Source: an uncultured Clostridium sp. | GTDB taxonomy: Bacteria; Bacillota; Clostridia; TANB77; CAG-508 | DNA: 64,000 bases | Reading direction: 5' to 3' | NCBI GenBank assembly: GCA_947653235.1 | Contig: CANTGH010000001.1 | Span: forward strand, 183,191 to 247,190 | Notes under the pieces: generated by a model | Database searches by the model: none | What the model was told of the DNA's origin: nothing | The model's input: the letters and a program-made list of their open reading frames with translations, nothing else | Part shown: piece after piece, positions 18,267 to 28,108 of the stretch | Numbering within the stretch: position 1 is the first letter of the stretch | Layout: each line of letters begins with the position of its first letter | Program-made: the position numbers and the translations under genes

Positions 18267-20220
18267 TTACAACTTATTTTTCAATAAATTCTCTGTCAAA
18301 ACCGACATCGAAATACCTAATTCTTGTTTGGTCCATTCCACCGCATTATCCAATGCCTTTCTTACATCTTCCTCAAGATTTTCTATTGTGATTATTTCAC
18401 CTGTTTCTAAATCATACCATTTCTCAGCATCATAATAATATTTATCTTTAATAATATTCCCATTATTAATACACACATAAGGTTTTGGCTCAAAAATGCT
18501 GGTACCAAGTGAAAATGTATCTTCTAGGTTAGCAATTTGTAGCAAACTCGGTTTAATATCAACTTTACTAACTGGTGTATCAATTATCTGGTGTTGCATA
18601 CCTGGAATTCTCATACCACAAGCTACATGCGAGAATTCATATTGCATCCTAGCCATATTATAATTTTCTGGATTTTCTCCTAAAAATTCGATTAAATCTT
18701 CATCATACATCGTCATGCCATAATGGTCTCCATAAACAAAAATGACACTATTGTCATAAAATCCTCTATTTTTCAATTCTTCTAAGAAAATTCCAAATGC
18801 ATAATCTGCATAATTCACAGCTTCTAAATAATCGCCCAAAGCAGTTTCTTTGTATTTTCCAACATCAATCGATAGTTTCTCTTCTTTGTTCTGAATACCT
18901 GCCAAATCAAATGGTTTATGAGAAGATGCTGCTACAATGTCCGCAAAAATCGGCTTGTCCATATCTTTTGGTAACATATCAAAAATTTGACGATACAACA
19001 ATTCATCTGACAAATACGTTCGAATTAATTCCGATGTATCTTCAAAATCATGAATAAAATAAATCTCATCTACCTCATATTTTGCCAAAACATTAGCACG
19101 ATTCCAAAAAGTATCATAATTTCCATGAGCATAAATATTGGTATAACCTGCCTTTTTGAAATTTTTAAAAATATCATCATAAGTATTCGAATAATATTTG
19201 CTAAATGCTTCCCCATTTTCACTTGGGTAAATTGATGTGATAAAACTATGTTCCGAATCAGCAGTTGTCGTATAACTCGAAGCATGCATGTTCGTAATAT
19301 GAATATTTTCCGCCAAAAAACGATTTAAATTAGGTGTGATTTCCTTTCCATTCATTTGTCGATTGATTACAAATTGTTGTACCGATTCTAGCTGAATTAC
19401 AAACACATTCATCCCCTCTGCAATGCCAGTATATTGACTACTATCTATCGATTTTTCAGAAGCATACAATTTTTGTTCCTTTTTCAAATCTTCATAGGCA
19501 GTTTGCAACTCTTCATATGTATTAAATGGAGCAATTTTATGATTAGTGATCGCATTTTTGATGTCCACAAAATGATATCCATAAATCGTTCCATAGCGAA
19601 CTGAATTGTATTTACTGTAAATATAACCAGTCACCAACTCCAACGATTCAGGTATGAAATGATACGACATACAGAAAAAAACAATACACCCAAACATCAC
19701 AGCATTTGGCACCCATTTAACAGGTTCCATCGGTTTTATACGAATCCATTTGCTTAGTAATAAAATAGCAAACACGATAAAATCTACAAAATACAAAATC
19801 TGCTGTCCTTTTAACAAAGTCGGAATAGCCGCTAAAATTTCATCTTTATATTGCATATTTCCGTACTTGCATGACAGACAAAATATTGGAGGCATAACTA
19901 TAATACAATTCATCTGCAAAAAGTAACAAACTAATCAAAAAATCAATCCCCATCGCCACTTCAAAGCGCCTAACAGATGTTTTCATAAGCATTAATGGAA
20001 ACACTAGCACTACAATAAACAGACAAGTTTGTCGGACTGACCAAACCCAAATCGTGTCATTTTTAAAAACTGTATTGCCATAAAAAAACAGTGTTTTTAG
20101 CAAAAGAATACTTCCAATCAAAAGCACAAGGCATTTCGTACTAATGATATACTCAAACATTTGCTTAATGGGATTTTCTTTTTTCCATTGAATTAATCCA
20201 AGTTCTTCTGTTTTCGTCAT
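18267..20220 (-). CDS. LTA synthase/sulfatase-family membrane enzyme, +1 recoded
   Basis: Four or five TM segments (residues about 25-185) are followed by an alkaline-phosphatase-fold domain. The domain has MNVFVIQLESVQQF, the nucleophile region HASSYTTTADSEHSF and VFVYGDHYGM, as in LtaS-type phosphoglycerol transferases. The zero frame breaks at the CGG in 19861-19863: one frame stops after VMQVRKYAI, and the rest continues in the next frame. Skipping C gives SVMQV-GNMQYKDEILAA within the membrane domain, and one 650-residue protein of family length. The substrate (glycerol phosphate or another) is not certain. Confidence 0.85.
19861..19863 (-). other. In-frame CGG, +1 recoding site (GTA C GGA)
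   Basis: Zero frame GTA CGG AAA TAT GCA ATA TAA. A skip gives GTA GGA AAT ATG CAA and joins the catalytic part. Confidence 0.88.
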
Positions 20221-20249
20221 TCTCCCCTCACTTTCTTAAATATCATCTT

Positions 20250-20278
20250 ATTTTAACATAATCTTAGGGGTTTGACAA
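20250..20278 (-). promoter_or_regulatory. Sigma-A promoter of the LTA-synthase-like gene
   Basis: TTGTCA (20273-20278), 17 bp and TAAAAT (20250-20255) on the minus strand. Confidence 0.7.
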
Positions 20279-20408
20279 GTCTATTTTTTGCTAAACCTAC
20301 CAATATCTGTGTTTTTTCCTTATTTTTTGACAAAATGCCCTAGAAGCCCTCTAATCGCCATTTTAACGAATTTTACATCTCTCTTAATATTTTATGTATA
20401 CTTTTATT

Positions 20409-20575
20409 AAAAAAGTGGCTTACAGACCATTCTAACGCTTTGTTTAAAAAGTATTTTTTTGATATCTTGTATTTTTATGCACGTAAAGCCATTTAATAGC
20501 CTCATAGCAAGTTTTTTAAGATTTTTTAATCATTTATCTCTCTTTTTTAAAAAAAGTGGCTTAAAAACCATTTTA
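20409..20575. repeat. Two direct copies of a 26-bp motif in a 300-bp gap
   Basis: AAAAAAGTGGCTTACAGACC (from 20409) and a close copy with TTAAAAACC (from 20549) lie about 140 bp apart. The surrounding 20280-20575 holds no ORF or recognised RNA. Confidence 0.45.
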
Positions 20576-20599
20576 AAAGGACGATGATTTTCGTCCTTA
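20574..20599 (-). terminator. Terminator after nfo
   Basis: AAGGACG/CGTCCTT hairpin (20577-20598) overlapping the nfo stop, with a short T-run on the minus strand. Confidence 0.6.
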
Positions 20600-21430
20600 T
20601 GGATTATAATATTTTTTTAATAAAGCAATTTCTTTTGCATAACCATCTAATTCATTTGGGGTTTCCAAGAAAAATGGTAAATTTTTTAATTTCGGATGAT
20701 TGATGATGTTCTGAAATGTCTGGATTCCAAGTGTTCCTTCACCGATTTTTTGATGGCGATCCTTGTGTGAGTTTGGCGGATTCATACTATCATTCAAATG
20801 AATGGCTTTTAATCGTTCCAAACCAATGATTTCATCAAATTCCTGCAAAACATCATCCAAATCATGAATAATATCATAACCTGCGTCTGAAACATGACAT
20901 GTATCCAAGCAAACACCCAATTTTTCTTTTTCTTTCACACCGTCGATGATTTGCTTAATTTCTTCAAAACGAGAACCAATTTCACTTCCTTTTCCTGCCA
21001 TTGTTTCTAACAAGACTGTTGTCGTCTGATTTGGAGCTAACACTTGGTTTAAGGCCTGAATAATCAATTGTATTCCAACTTCTACGCCTTGACCTACATG
21101 ACTTCCTGGATGAAAATTATATAACTGATGTGGCGTATATTCCATTCTTCCCAAATCTTCTTTCATCGTATGGATTGCAAATTCTCGAATATCTGGTTTG
21201 GCAGAACAGCAATTCAAAGTATACGGTGCATGAGCCAAAATCACATCAATTTCGTACTTTTCGCATAATTGCTCAAATTCTGCAATATCTTTTTCGTCCA
21301 TTGGTTTAGCAGAACCTCCTCTCGGATTTCGTGTAAAAAACTGAAAAGTATTGGCTCCAATTTGGTGTGCTTCTTCTGCCATATGTGCATAACCTTTGGC
21401 ACAGGATAAATGACATCCTATTTTAATCAT
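20597..21430 (-). CDS. nfo: Endonuclease IV
   Basis: AP endonuclease of base-excision repair, a TIM barrel with three zinc ions. The 277 residues match the family length. Zinc-site motifs are visible in order: [10 protein letters not shown] at the start, [53 protein letters not shown] and [11 protein letters not shown]. It overlaps the end of the upstream KAP NTPase gene by 8 bp, so the two are translationally coupled. Confidence 0.97.
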   Translation of the reverse strand: MIKIGCHLSCAKGYAHMAEEAHQIGANTFQFFTRNPRGGSAKPMDEKDIAEFEQLCEKYEIDVILAHAPYTLNCCSAKPDIREFAIHTMKEDLGRMEYTPHQLYNFHPGSHVGQGVEVGIQLIIQALNQVLAPNQTTTVLLETMAGKGSEIGSRFEEIKQIIDGVKEKEKLGVCLDTCHVSDAGYDIIHDLDDVLQEFDEIIGLERLKAIHLNDSMNPPNSHKDRHQKIGEGTLGIQTFQNIINHPKLKNLPFFLETPNELDGYAKEIALLKKYYNP

Positions 21431-23438
21431 CTAAATTCACCTCATCTAATTCATCTTCTATATACGTTTTATTTTTCTCAATCGCCATATTTTTTGCTTC
21501 TTCTCCATATAAATCAAGAATGGTCTGTAAATCATTGGAAAACTCTTTTAGCATAACCATTTTGATACTGACTTCTCTAGCACGATAATAATTATCGATA
21601 ATTTGTTTTAATTTGATAATAAACCCTAATTCTGGCTTCATGATTTCCTCATTTTTCTTAGCACGATCGACCAACATTTCTTTAATCAAAACAATATCTT
21701 CATTGCTAGCACACATAATTCTTTGGAACATTTTATATGGGTCATAGTAATTCAAAATGGCTTTATCCATGCATTCCATATCAAAAGTATCGTAAAATGC
21801 TTCCATTTTCATTGGAATACATTTGAAAATATCATCTGCCTTTTCTTCGTACATTTTTTGCTCGATTTTTCTGTTCAATTTATGAAAATACTGTAAAATC
21901 TCATCCATATCGCTACCTACGTCAATTCCAATTCTAGTTAATTCTTCATCAATATTGTCACAATATTCTGAGGTCTCAGCCGCTAAATCCATACCCTCAA
22001 TAAACAATTCTTTAATCGTTGGCATATCATAATCAATCAATTTACGTCTACTAAAATAACTAAAATACGCAAATAATTTCACAATTTCAATTAATTTCAA
22101 ATTCCCCTCTTGAATATCTTGAATGACTTCTTCAATCACACCTGGGAATTGGTCATCTGAAATTTTCCAATATTCTTCGGTTAGCAATCTTTTGTAACCT
22201 GGCAATTTTTCGGTATCAATAGTTTTGATAATATTTTCCATATCGTCTTTGAACAATTTCATATCAAAAATTCTTGTTCTGACATACACTTCAATAAATT
22301 TAAAGAAACGATAATCAGATTTAAAATTGAAATAATAATTGTTATCAAATTCTTTAATATAATATTGCCTATTATCCATCAAAACCCTAGAAGAAACAAG
22401 GATTGCTTTATATTCTTCATTGCTACTGATATTGATGAATTTATCTTTTGTAATTTTACCAGATTTGATTTCAAAAGAAACCGCAATGGTAAAAATCAGC
22501 ATGGTCTGCAAAACGCGCAAATTCGTATTCGGATACGCTTTGTTGACATTATCAAAAACTTTTTGAAAATCGTTTAACGCATGTTTCAAAATTCTCAAAT
22601 TTCGTGTGCCTGATTTCATGAAAGTATTAGTAATCAAATTGGTATGCTGACGTAAAAACGTAATCAAATCTTTATTGGCTTCATAACGCATCAAAATACC
22701 GTTGATAATGTAGTTAAATTTGGGTGCATATTCAAAAGTTTCACCAATCAATTTTTCTTTAATTCTTTCGTAATCATTGGCTTTATCAAAAACATATTCA
22801 ATTTTATCGGCAATTTTTTCTACCATTGGCTTGTCGGTTTGTAATAAATTTCCCTCTTTGTCTAACAGATAAGTTGCAATAAAGGTTTTCATCTCCAAAT
22901 TCGAACTTTTCAGTTTCGTCGAAAGCTCTTTTTCATTACAAATAATAATGGTTTTGATATGATCGTGTTCTACAAAATTGTTGATATAACCTAAAATATC
23001 AATAACATCTACATTCGCTCTTTCCAAGTCGTCAAAACACAAAATTTTATTGTTGGTGGCAAAAAATTCGTCATAATTGACTTTTTCTCCATTTTTGGTC
23101 ACACCAAAAAAATTAGCCATATCTAGACCTGTTTTTGCATATTCTGGAATGGTGGTTTGTCCATGAGAATCCATGTATTTTTTCAAATTTTTATCCATCA
23201 ATTGTGTTGTCTCAATAAAAATCTTTTTGCTGATATCCTCCAAATTCGAAATTCCATAAAGTGACATATAAATCGTTGAATATTTACGCCCATTTAATTG
23301 CAACGATTCAATTTTATTACGCACTTTGTTATTCCAAAAATGCGTTTTTCCACTTCCCCATTCGCCATTAATCATGATGGCATAATCGGTATAATCAGCT
23401 CTTACGTAATCTAGTATACTTTCTATTAATTCTTCCAT
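21423..23438 (-). CDS. KAP-family P-loop NTPase
   Basis: The start at 23438 is chosen because AAGGAG stands six bases upstream; an in-frame ATG at 23486 lacks a site. The product is about 671 residues. Walker A is [14 protein letters not shown] near residue 25, Walker [17 protein letters not shown] near 130, followed by a sensor-like [11 protein letters not shown]. The rest is helical with no other domain I recognise. KAP NTPases include many phage-defence and membrane-associated proteins; the role here is open. There is no TM, and a consensus-spaced promoter (23511-23539) precedes it. Confidence 0.75.
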   Translation of the reverse strand: MEELIESILDYVRADYTDYAIMINGEWGSGKTHFWNNKVRNKIESLQLNGRKYSTIYMSLYGISNLEDISKKIFIETTQLMDKNLKKYMDSHGQTTIPEYAKTGLDMANFFGVTKNGEKVNYDEFFATNNKILCFDDLERANVDVIDILGYINNFVEHDHIKTIIICNEKELSTKLKSSNLEMKTFIATYLLDKEGNLLQTDKPMVEKIADKIEYVFDKANDYERIKEKLIGETFEYAPKFNYIINGILMRYEANKDLITFLRQHTNLITNTFMKSGTRNLRILKHALNDFQKVFDNVNKAYPNTNLRVLQTMLIFTIAVSFEIKSGKITKDKFINISSNEEYKAILVSSRVLMDNRQYYIKEFDNNYYFNFKSDYRFFKFIEVYVRTRIFDMKLFKDDMENIIKTIDTEKLPGYKRLLTEEYWKISDDQFPGVIEEVIQDIQEGNLKLIEIVKLFAYFSYFSRRKLIDYDMPTIKELFIEGMDLAAETSEYCDNIDEELTRIGIDVGSDMDEILQYFHKLNRKIEQKMYEEKADDIFKCIPMKMEAFYDTFDMECMDKAILNYYDPYKMFQRIMCASNEDIVLIKEMLVDRAKKNEEIMKPELGFIIKLKQIIDNYYRAREVSIKMVMLKEFSNDLQTILDLYGEEAKNMAIEKNKTYIEDELDEVNLDD

Positions 23439-23510
23439 TGGTTCTCCTTTTTTCTTTTTTTCTGCTGTTTGTATTAGTTTTTCCATTTTTGTTTCTTTTA
23501 TTTAACTTTC

Positions 23511-23539
23511 ATTTTATCTTATAAATGATATTTTTTCAA
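23511..23539 (-). promoter_or_regulatory. Sigma-A promoter of KAP NTPase-nfo
   Basis: TTGAAA (23534-23539), 17 bp and TAAAAT (23511-23516) on the minus strand. Confidence 0.7.
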
Positions 23540-23594
23540 GATAAAATGAAAAAAAATATTGACACTTAAACTACATTTGTTATATAATAACGAA

Positions 23595-23742
23595 ATTTAT
23601 TTTCTTATCGATGCTTTTATGCAAAATCATATTTCCCAAAATTAAATTTGCCTTGCTAAAACCTCATTTCTTAAGTTTCCTTTTTTTCCATTCAAATCAA
23701 AAAAACGCCCGATTTTGAAATACATTTCAAAATCGGACTTTT
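23595..23742 (+). ncRNA. Candidate small RNA
   Basis: A plus-strand promoter, TTGACA (23559-23564), 18 bp and TATAAT (23583-23588), faces about 145 bp with no ORF. It ends in a perfect 12-bp hairpin with a T-run (23709-23742). This predicts a discrete transcript of about 145 nt. I do not recognise it as 6S, tmRNA or SRP RNA. The hairpin is shared with a convergent gene, so transcription is a prediction only. Confidence 0.4.
23702..23742. terminator. Bidirectional terminator
   Basis: CCGATTTTGAAA (23709-23720) and TTTCAAAATCGG (23725-23736) pair perfectly, with A/T runs on both sides. It ends the minus-strand 109-aa gene. Confidence 0.9.
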
Positions 23743-23747
23743 TTCAA

Positions 23748-24077
23748 TTATTTTAGAGTCAAATGCCACTCGTCTTCAGTTTTTTTGTCAACATCGTAAT
23801 ATTTTCGAAGAAGCTCTTCTAAATATTTTTCATTATTCAAAGTCATTTTTTCGATTTTCGCCATCATAGCTTCTTCATCATAAGCTTTCCACTTTAAAAG
23901 CCAATCAGCTTGTCCTTTTGGATCCATTATGAGAACAAGATATTTAGGCACCTTGTCCTCTTGAACTATTGAGTTCCAGTGTCTTTCGGAAATGCTACAT
24001 CCTATCCAACTTACCATTTGCAATATGTACTCGCTTTTGTCAACATTTAATTGAGCTAATTTCCGTCTTCTTTTCAC
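23748..24077 (-). CDS. Hypothetical protein
   Basis: The open frame starts with GTG at 24077, giving 109 residues rich in Trp, Lys and Glu. No family is recognised. Its fifth codon is CGG followed by AAA (KRRRKLAQ), and a skip there leads at once to a stop. So either this is a rare sense CGG or translation starts downstream, for example at the ATG of QMVSWIGCS. The GTG has a poorly spaced AAGGA. It lies 25 bp after comF on the same strand and ends in a strong terminator. Confidence 0.5.
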   Translation of the reverse strand: MKRRRKLAQLNVDKSEYILQMVSWIGCSISERHWNSIVQEDKVPKYLVLIMDPKGQADWLLKWKAYDEEAMMAKIEKMTLNNEKYLEELLRKYYDVDKKTEDEWHLTLK

Positions 24078-24101
24078 TTCCTTCTTTAAGTTTACTGTTT
24101 C

Positions 24102-24743
24102 TCAATCCTTTGCCAACACCAAAATCAAGATTTCTTTGGCGCCTGCTTCTTTTAAAACACGACTACATTCCTCCGAAGTAGCACCAGTTGTATAAATATC
24201 ATCTAGTAAAATAATCTTTTTGTCTTCCACTTCAAAATCTTTACGGATAAAAAAAGCGTGCTGAATATTGGTTTGCCTAGCTTTTCCCCCTAATTTACTT
24301 TGGGTTGTAGTATTAACGACTTTGTATAAAATATCATTTCTAGTTGGAATTCTTAAGCTTTTTTCTAACTCGTTAGCCACTAATTCAGTTTGATTATACC
24401 CTCTTTTTTGCTGTTTCTTTTTATGCATGGGAACTGGAAGAAGCATGTCATATTGCTTTAAAATCTCAGCATTTTTCTCATTTTTACTAATCATATAAGC
24501 AAAAAAATGGTTCAAATAAGCTTTATTCGAAAATTTATAACGTAAAATTAATTTACGAACCAAACTTTCATACTCAAACAGATACAATAATTTTTCATAT
24601 TTTTTATCTTTTATTTGAACAAAACAAGATTTCTCCAATCGTTCCACTCTTTTTTCACAGTTTGGGCAAAGCCAATTCTTATCAATTTTCCCACAAACAC
24701 AACAGACTGGTGGAAATAAAAAATGAAGGACAAATTCGAACAT
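24102..24743 (-). CDS. comF: ComF family phosphoribosyltransferase-like protein
   Basis: The 213-residue protein has an N-terminal zinc ribbon (CCVCGKIDKNWLCPNC). The late PRPP-binding loop ILLDDIYTTGATSEEC and upstream KQQKRGYNQTELVANEL are hallmarks of ComF/GntX proteins, which act in DNA uptake or related processes. No ComFA helicase gene is nearby. Confidence 0.92.
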   Translation of the reverse strand: MFEFVLHFLFPPVCCVCGKIDKNWLCPNCEKRVERLEKSCFVQIKDKKYEKLLYLFEYESLVRKLILRYKFSNKAYLNHFFAYMISKNEKNAEILKQYDMLLPVPMHKKKQQKRGYNQTELVANELEKSLRIPTRNDILYKVVNTTTQSKLGGKARQTNIQHAFFIRKDFEVEDKKIILLDDIYTTGATSEECSRVLKEAGAKEILILVLAKD

Positions 24744-24815
24744 GTTAAATAAACACCTCCTTAATTTGCCCCCAGCAATTTATTTATTTTTCATAAATTT
24801 GTTAAAACAAAACTC

Positions 24816-25169
24816 CTACAATGCTTTTTTTGCAATTTCTGCAATTTCTTGAAATGCTTTTTCGTCTGTCACGGCAATTTCTGCTAACATTTTACGATTA
24901 ATTGTAACATTTGCTTTTTTTAGACCAGCAATCAATTTGCTGTATGTCAAACCATTCATTCTTGCAGCCGCATTGATACGTGTAATCCATAACTTTCTAA
25001 AATTTGATTTTTTATCTTTTCTTCCTACATAGGCATACATACCAGACTTCATCACAGCTTGTTTTGCCATTCTGTATCTGTAACGTTTTGCGCCAAAATA
25101 ACCTTTTGCTTGTTTTAAAACTTTTTTATGTCTTGCTCTTGTTGTTCTTGCTGTTTTTACTCTTGCCAT
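24816..25169 (-). CDS. rplT: 50S ribosomal protein L20
   Basis: The 117-residue protein begins [20 protein letters not shown] and contains [24 protein letters not shown] L20 residues ([17 protein letters not shown]). It binds 23S rRNA early in 50S assembly and in Firmicutes represses its own operon through the infC leader. It is last in infC-rpmI-rplT. Confidence 0.98.
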   Translation of the reverse strand: MARVKTARTTRARHKKVLKQAKGYFGAKRYRYRMAKQAVMKSGMYAYVGRKDKKSNFRKLWITRINAAARMNGLTYSKLIAGLKKANVTINRKMLAEIAVTDEKAFQEIAEIAKKAL

Positions 25170-25199
25170 TTTTTTACACCTTTCCTTTCCTTATACTTT

Positions 25200-25406
25200 C
25201 TATTTATTACCATAAGGTAATAATTTTTTAATGGTCTTTTCGCAAGATTTGTCTGCTATTCCATTTTGAACTCTTGCTGTTAATTTGGTTCTTTTTGTTT
25301 TAGTTGCTAAACGATGTCTTCTGTTGGCTTTGGTTCTTTTTACCTTGTCTTTAGCAGTAAATTTGTATCTTTTGCTTGCTGCTTTATTTGTTTTTAACTT
25401 TGGCAT
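25200..25406 (-). CDS. rpmI: 50S ribosomal protein L35
   Basis: A 68-residue basic protein (MPKLKTNKAASKRYKFTAKD...) in the standard position between infC and rplT. Confidence 0.97.
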   Translation of the reverse strand: MPKLKTNKAASKRYKFTAKDKVKRTKANRRHRLATKTKRTKLTARVQNGIADKSCEKTIKKLLPYGNK

Positions 25407-25433
25407 TTTCTTGACTACCCCCTTCTTTTTCTT

Positions 25434-25931
25434 TTATTTATTTTTTGTTAGTATAACAAACATGGTTTTGCCTTCTAATAATGGTCTTTTTTCCACAGTT
25501 GCTATATCGGATAAATCTTCTATAAACTTATTGAGAACCTTTTCTCCAATTTTCATATTATTCATTTCTCTTCCTCGAAACCTTAACGAAAGTTTTACTT
25601 TATTTCCAGCTTCTAGAAATTTTCTTGCATTTTTACTTTTGAATTCGAAATCATGATCACCAATGTTGGTCGAAACTCTAATTTCTTTTAATTCAACCGC
25701 TTTTTGATTTTTTCTTGCTTCTTTTTCTTTTTTCGCCTGTTCAAACTTATACTTCCCATAGTTCATAATTTTACAAACAACTGGCTGAGCATTTGGTGCA
25801 ACTAAAACCAAATCCATATCTTGTTCTTCGGCTAGACTTAAAGCTTTATCAAAAGGTAACACACCTTTTTTTTCTCCATCTGCTCCAATGAGTTGAACTT
25901 CTTTTGCTTTGATTTGTCTGTTAATCGGCAA
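25434..25931 (-). CDS. infC: Translation initiation factor IF-3
   Basis: 165 residues. The N-domain opens INRQIKAKEVQLIGADGEKKG. The linker KKEKEARKNQKAVELKEIRV leads to the C-domain with GDHDFEFKSKNARKFLEAG. IF-3 keeps 30S subunits free and proofreads start codons. The long structured leader upstream is typical of L20-controlled infC operons. Confidence 0.97.
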   Translation of the reverse strand: MPINRQIKAKEVQLIGADGEKKGVLPFDKALSLAEEQDMDLVLVAPNAQPVVCKIMNYGKYKFEQAKKEKEARKNQKAVELKEIRVSTNIGDHDFEFKSKNARKFLEAGNKVKLSLRFRGREMNNMKIGEKVLNKFIEDLSDIATVEKRPLLEGKTMFVILTKNK

Positions 25932-25959
25932 TTCTTGTTTGATAATAAAACACCTCCAA

Positions 25960-26084
25960 TAAAATAAAAAATGACTTATCTATAAGAAAGTCACATCCAC
26001 AAAAAATAACAATATACAATTGATATTTTAACCTTATAACCAGTTAGCATAAGGTGAGAAGTGGAGACTTCTTCTTAAGAATAG
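25960..26084 (-). promoter_or_regulatory. infC leader with attenuator hairpin (L20-type)
   Basis: About 125 nt of leader between the promoter and infC contains a terminator-like hairpin (TGACTT/AAGTCA, 25972-25993) followed by a T-run just before the infC RBS. Further complementary segments lie upstream. Position and layout fit the Firmicutes L20-responsive attenuator; the assignment is by context. Confidence 0.6.
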
Positions 26085-26088
26085 ATTT

Positions 26089-26117
26089 ATTTTAGCACGT
26101 AATGTTTTATTTGTCAA
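26089..26117 (-). promoter_or_regulatory. Sigma-A promoter of infC-rpmI-rplT
   Basis: TTGACA (26112-26117), 17 bp and TAAAAT (26089-26094) on the minus strand. Confidence 0.8.
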
Positions 26118-26140
26118 GTAAATTTGGTAAATTTTATCCA

Positions 26141-26185
26141 AAAAATAAAAACCTGCCCATTAGCTGACGCAAGGTTTTTATTTTT
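26141..26185 (-). terminator. Terminator of the 204-aa gene
   Basis: AAAAATAAAAACCT pairs with AGGTTTTTATTTTT around a partly paired GC-rich core (26141-26185). Confidence 0.8.
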
Positions 26186-26188
26186 CCA

Positions 26189-26803
26189 CTATTTTTCCTT
26201 CCAATCATCTTCTACCCACAGTGCAATATTATCTTCGCACTGTTTTTTCAGAGCATCGATTTTTTCAAACGTTTCTGCTGTTTGGATTTTGTTTTTATGT
26301 CTTTCCTCCACATCTTCGAGTCTCCAAATAATTTTTTTATTGACTACGCTTGACAAAGGATATTTTTCGGCAATTTCTTCTAGTGCATCAATATGTTCCA
26401 AAATTACCGTTTCATCAATTTTATCATTCCAAGATAAATATGGAAGTTCTATTTCATTCCATTTTGTTGTCCCTTCAACTTCAGCCATTACAACAGGCTC
26501 ATTCTTTCTAAGCTTACATACCATGTCATAAAAAGCTTCTAACATGGCATACCAATCTGTTGTATAACTTTCTTTGATTCTTTTTTCAAGCAATTCTACT
26601 TTAGAATTGGCTTCTTTTTCCGCTTCTTCCACTTTCGTTTCTACTTCCTTTTCTGCTTCTTGAATTTTGCTTTTGTTGCTTGCGTTTCCACAAACAAAAC
26701 CTCCAAAAAACAGGAGCAAAATAGCCAATAACAGCTTGATAGAAAGTACCCATTTACGCCTTTCTTTAAAATAGTGTATTTCGTGGCAATTATCCTTCGC
26801 CAC
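26189..26803 (-). CDS. Hypothetical single-pass membrane protein
   Basis: 204 residues from a GTG start. One TM (LSIKLLLAILLLFFGGFVCG) near residue 20-40 is followed by an acidic coiled coil (residues 45-75, KIQEAEKEVETKVEEAEKEA) and a helical C-terminal part rich in Trp and Glu. No family is recognised. It probably faces outward or is membrane-tethered, is monocistronic, and has its own terminator. Confidence 0.6.
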   Translation of the reverse strand: MAKDNCHEIHYFKERRKWVLSIKLLLAILLLFFGGFVCGNASNKSKIQEAEKEVETKVEEAEKEANSKVELLEKRIKESYTTDWYAMLEAFYDMVCKLRKNEPVVMAEVEGTTKWNEIELPYLSWNDKIDETVILEHIDALEEIAEKYPLSSVVNKKIIWRLEDVEERHKNKIQTAETFEKIDALKKQCEDNIALWVEDDWKEK

Positions 26804-26879
26804 TTTGTTAAAAATTAATTGGTTACTTTATGATTTTACCACAACTTTCCAAATTTTGCAAGTTTTTTCCATAAAATAC

Positions 26880-26908
26880 TTGACTTTCTTCAAAAATTAT
26901 ATTAAAAT
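26880..26908 (+). promoter_or_regulatory. Sigma-A promoter of rplM-rpsI with long leader
   Basis: TTGACT (26880-26885), 17 bp and TAAAAT (26903-26908). The leader to rplM is about 175 nt and has complementary segments, so leader control (an L13-type leader) is possible but not demonstrated. Confidence 0.6.
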
Positions 26909-27089
26909 AATGAAGCAATTTATGATATAGTTTAAAATGATTTTCATCTTCTCCCCGGTAGATTAAAATGATTTTAGGCAAAAAACAATCATAAATCATG
27001 AGAAATTCTGAAAAAATTTTCTGTCTTAGCAACTTAAAATTTTTTAGGATACCAAAAAAGAAAAATTGAAATGGAGGGTATATTTTACC

Positions 27090-27527
27090 ATGAATAATAC
27101 TACTTATAGTCCAAAAAAAGGCGAAATTGAAAAAAAATGGTACATCATTGATGCAGCAAACCGTCCTCTAGGTAGAACGGCTACAGAAGCTGCCAAATTA
27201 TTACGTGGAAAACATAAACCAACCTTCACACCAAACGCAGACTGTGGAGATTATGTGATTATTATCAATTGTAAAGATGCGATTTTTACAGGTCGTAAAT
27301 TAGATCAAAAAATTTATCGACATCATTCTGGCTACATTGGTGGCATGAAAGAAACTTCTGCAAGAGTGATGATGGACAATAAACCAGAAAGAGCTATGTA
27401 TTTAGCCGTAAAAGGAATGTTACCTCACACAAAATTAGGCAGAAAACAAATTACACATGTTCGTGTGTATGCTGGCAATGAACACGAAAATATTGCACAA
27501 AAACCAGAAATTTGGGAGGTAAAGTAA
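27090..27527 (+). CDS. rplM: 50S ribosomal protein L13
   Basis: The ATG at 27090 follows GGAGG and gives 145 residues; the longer frame would start in the SD itself. Signature: [20 protein letters not shown], then [10 protein letters not shown] and [13 protein letters not shown]. It pairs with rpsI one base downstream, as in most bacteria. Confidence 0.98.
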   Translation: MNNTTYSPKKGEIEKKWYIIDAANRPLGRTATEAAKLLRGKHKPTFTPNADCGDYVIIINCKDAIFTGRKLDQKIYRHHSGYIGGMKETSARVMMDNKPERAMYLAVKGMLPHTKLGRKQITHVRVYAGNEHENIAQKPEIWEVK

Positions 27528-27528
27528 T

Positions 27529-27930
27529 ATGGCAAAAAAAGAAAATAATGTATTTTTAGGAACTGGCCGTAGAAAAAAATCAATCGCTCGCGTTAGATTG
27601 ATGGCAGGAACTGGAAAAATAACCGTTAATAAAAAAGATTTAGGTGAATATTTCGGAACAGAAATTTTAAAAGTAATTGTTAATCAACCATTTGCAGTCA
27701 CCAGTACAACTGGAAAATACGATGTTATCTGTACTGTAACAGGTGGTGGTTTTACTGGGCAAGCAGGTGCTATCAGACATGGGATTGCAAGAGCTTTATG
27801 CGAAGCTAATTCTGAACTACGCCCAAATTTAAAACATGCTGGTTTCTTAACAAGAGATCCTCGTATGAAAGAAAGAAAGAAATATGGATTGAAGAAAGCT
27901 AGAAAAGCTCCTCAGTTCTCTAAGAGATAG
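27529..27930 (+). CDS. rpsI: 30S ribosomal protein S9
   Basis: 133 residues with [20 protein letters not shown] and the C-terminal tail [14 protein letters not shown] that reaches the P-site tRNA. It follows rplM directly. Confidence 0.98.
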   Translation: MAKKENNVFLGTGRRKKSIARVRLMAGTGKITVNKKDLGEYFGTEILKVIVNQPFAVTSTTGKYDVICTVTGGGFTGQAGAIRHGIARALCEANSELRPNLKHAGFLTRDPRMKERKKYGLKKARKAPQFSKR

Positions 27931-27948
27931 AATTTTTTACCAAAAAAC

Positions 27949-27977
27949 GCACAAGCTCAACGCTTGTGCATTTTTTT
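27949..27977 (+). terminator. Terminator of rplM-rpsI
   Basis: GCACAAGC (27949-27956) pairs with GCTTGTGC (27962-27969), followed by seven T. Confidence 0.92.
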
Positions 27978-28108
27978 ATCAGCTTTATATGCACTCATTT
28001 TTCTGAGGATTACAGACCAAATCTATCTCTTTATCCATGTTAATAGCCTCTTCTAAAAATCTTTTTATCACATCTTTTACATAAAATGTCAATAGTTTAT
28101 GCAAAAAT

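Noticed and set aside
26823..27032. 69-aa minus-strand ORF with an in-frame CGG
   Set aside because: It lies antisense to the rplM leader and lacks an RBS; probably not a gene, so its CGG is not counted as sense use.
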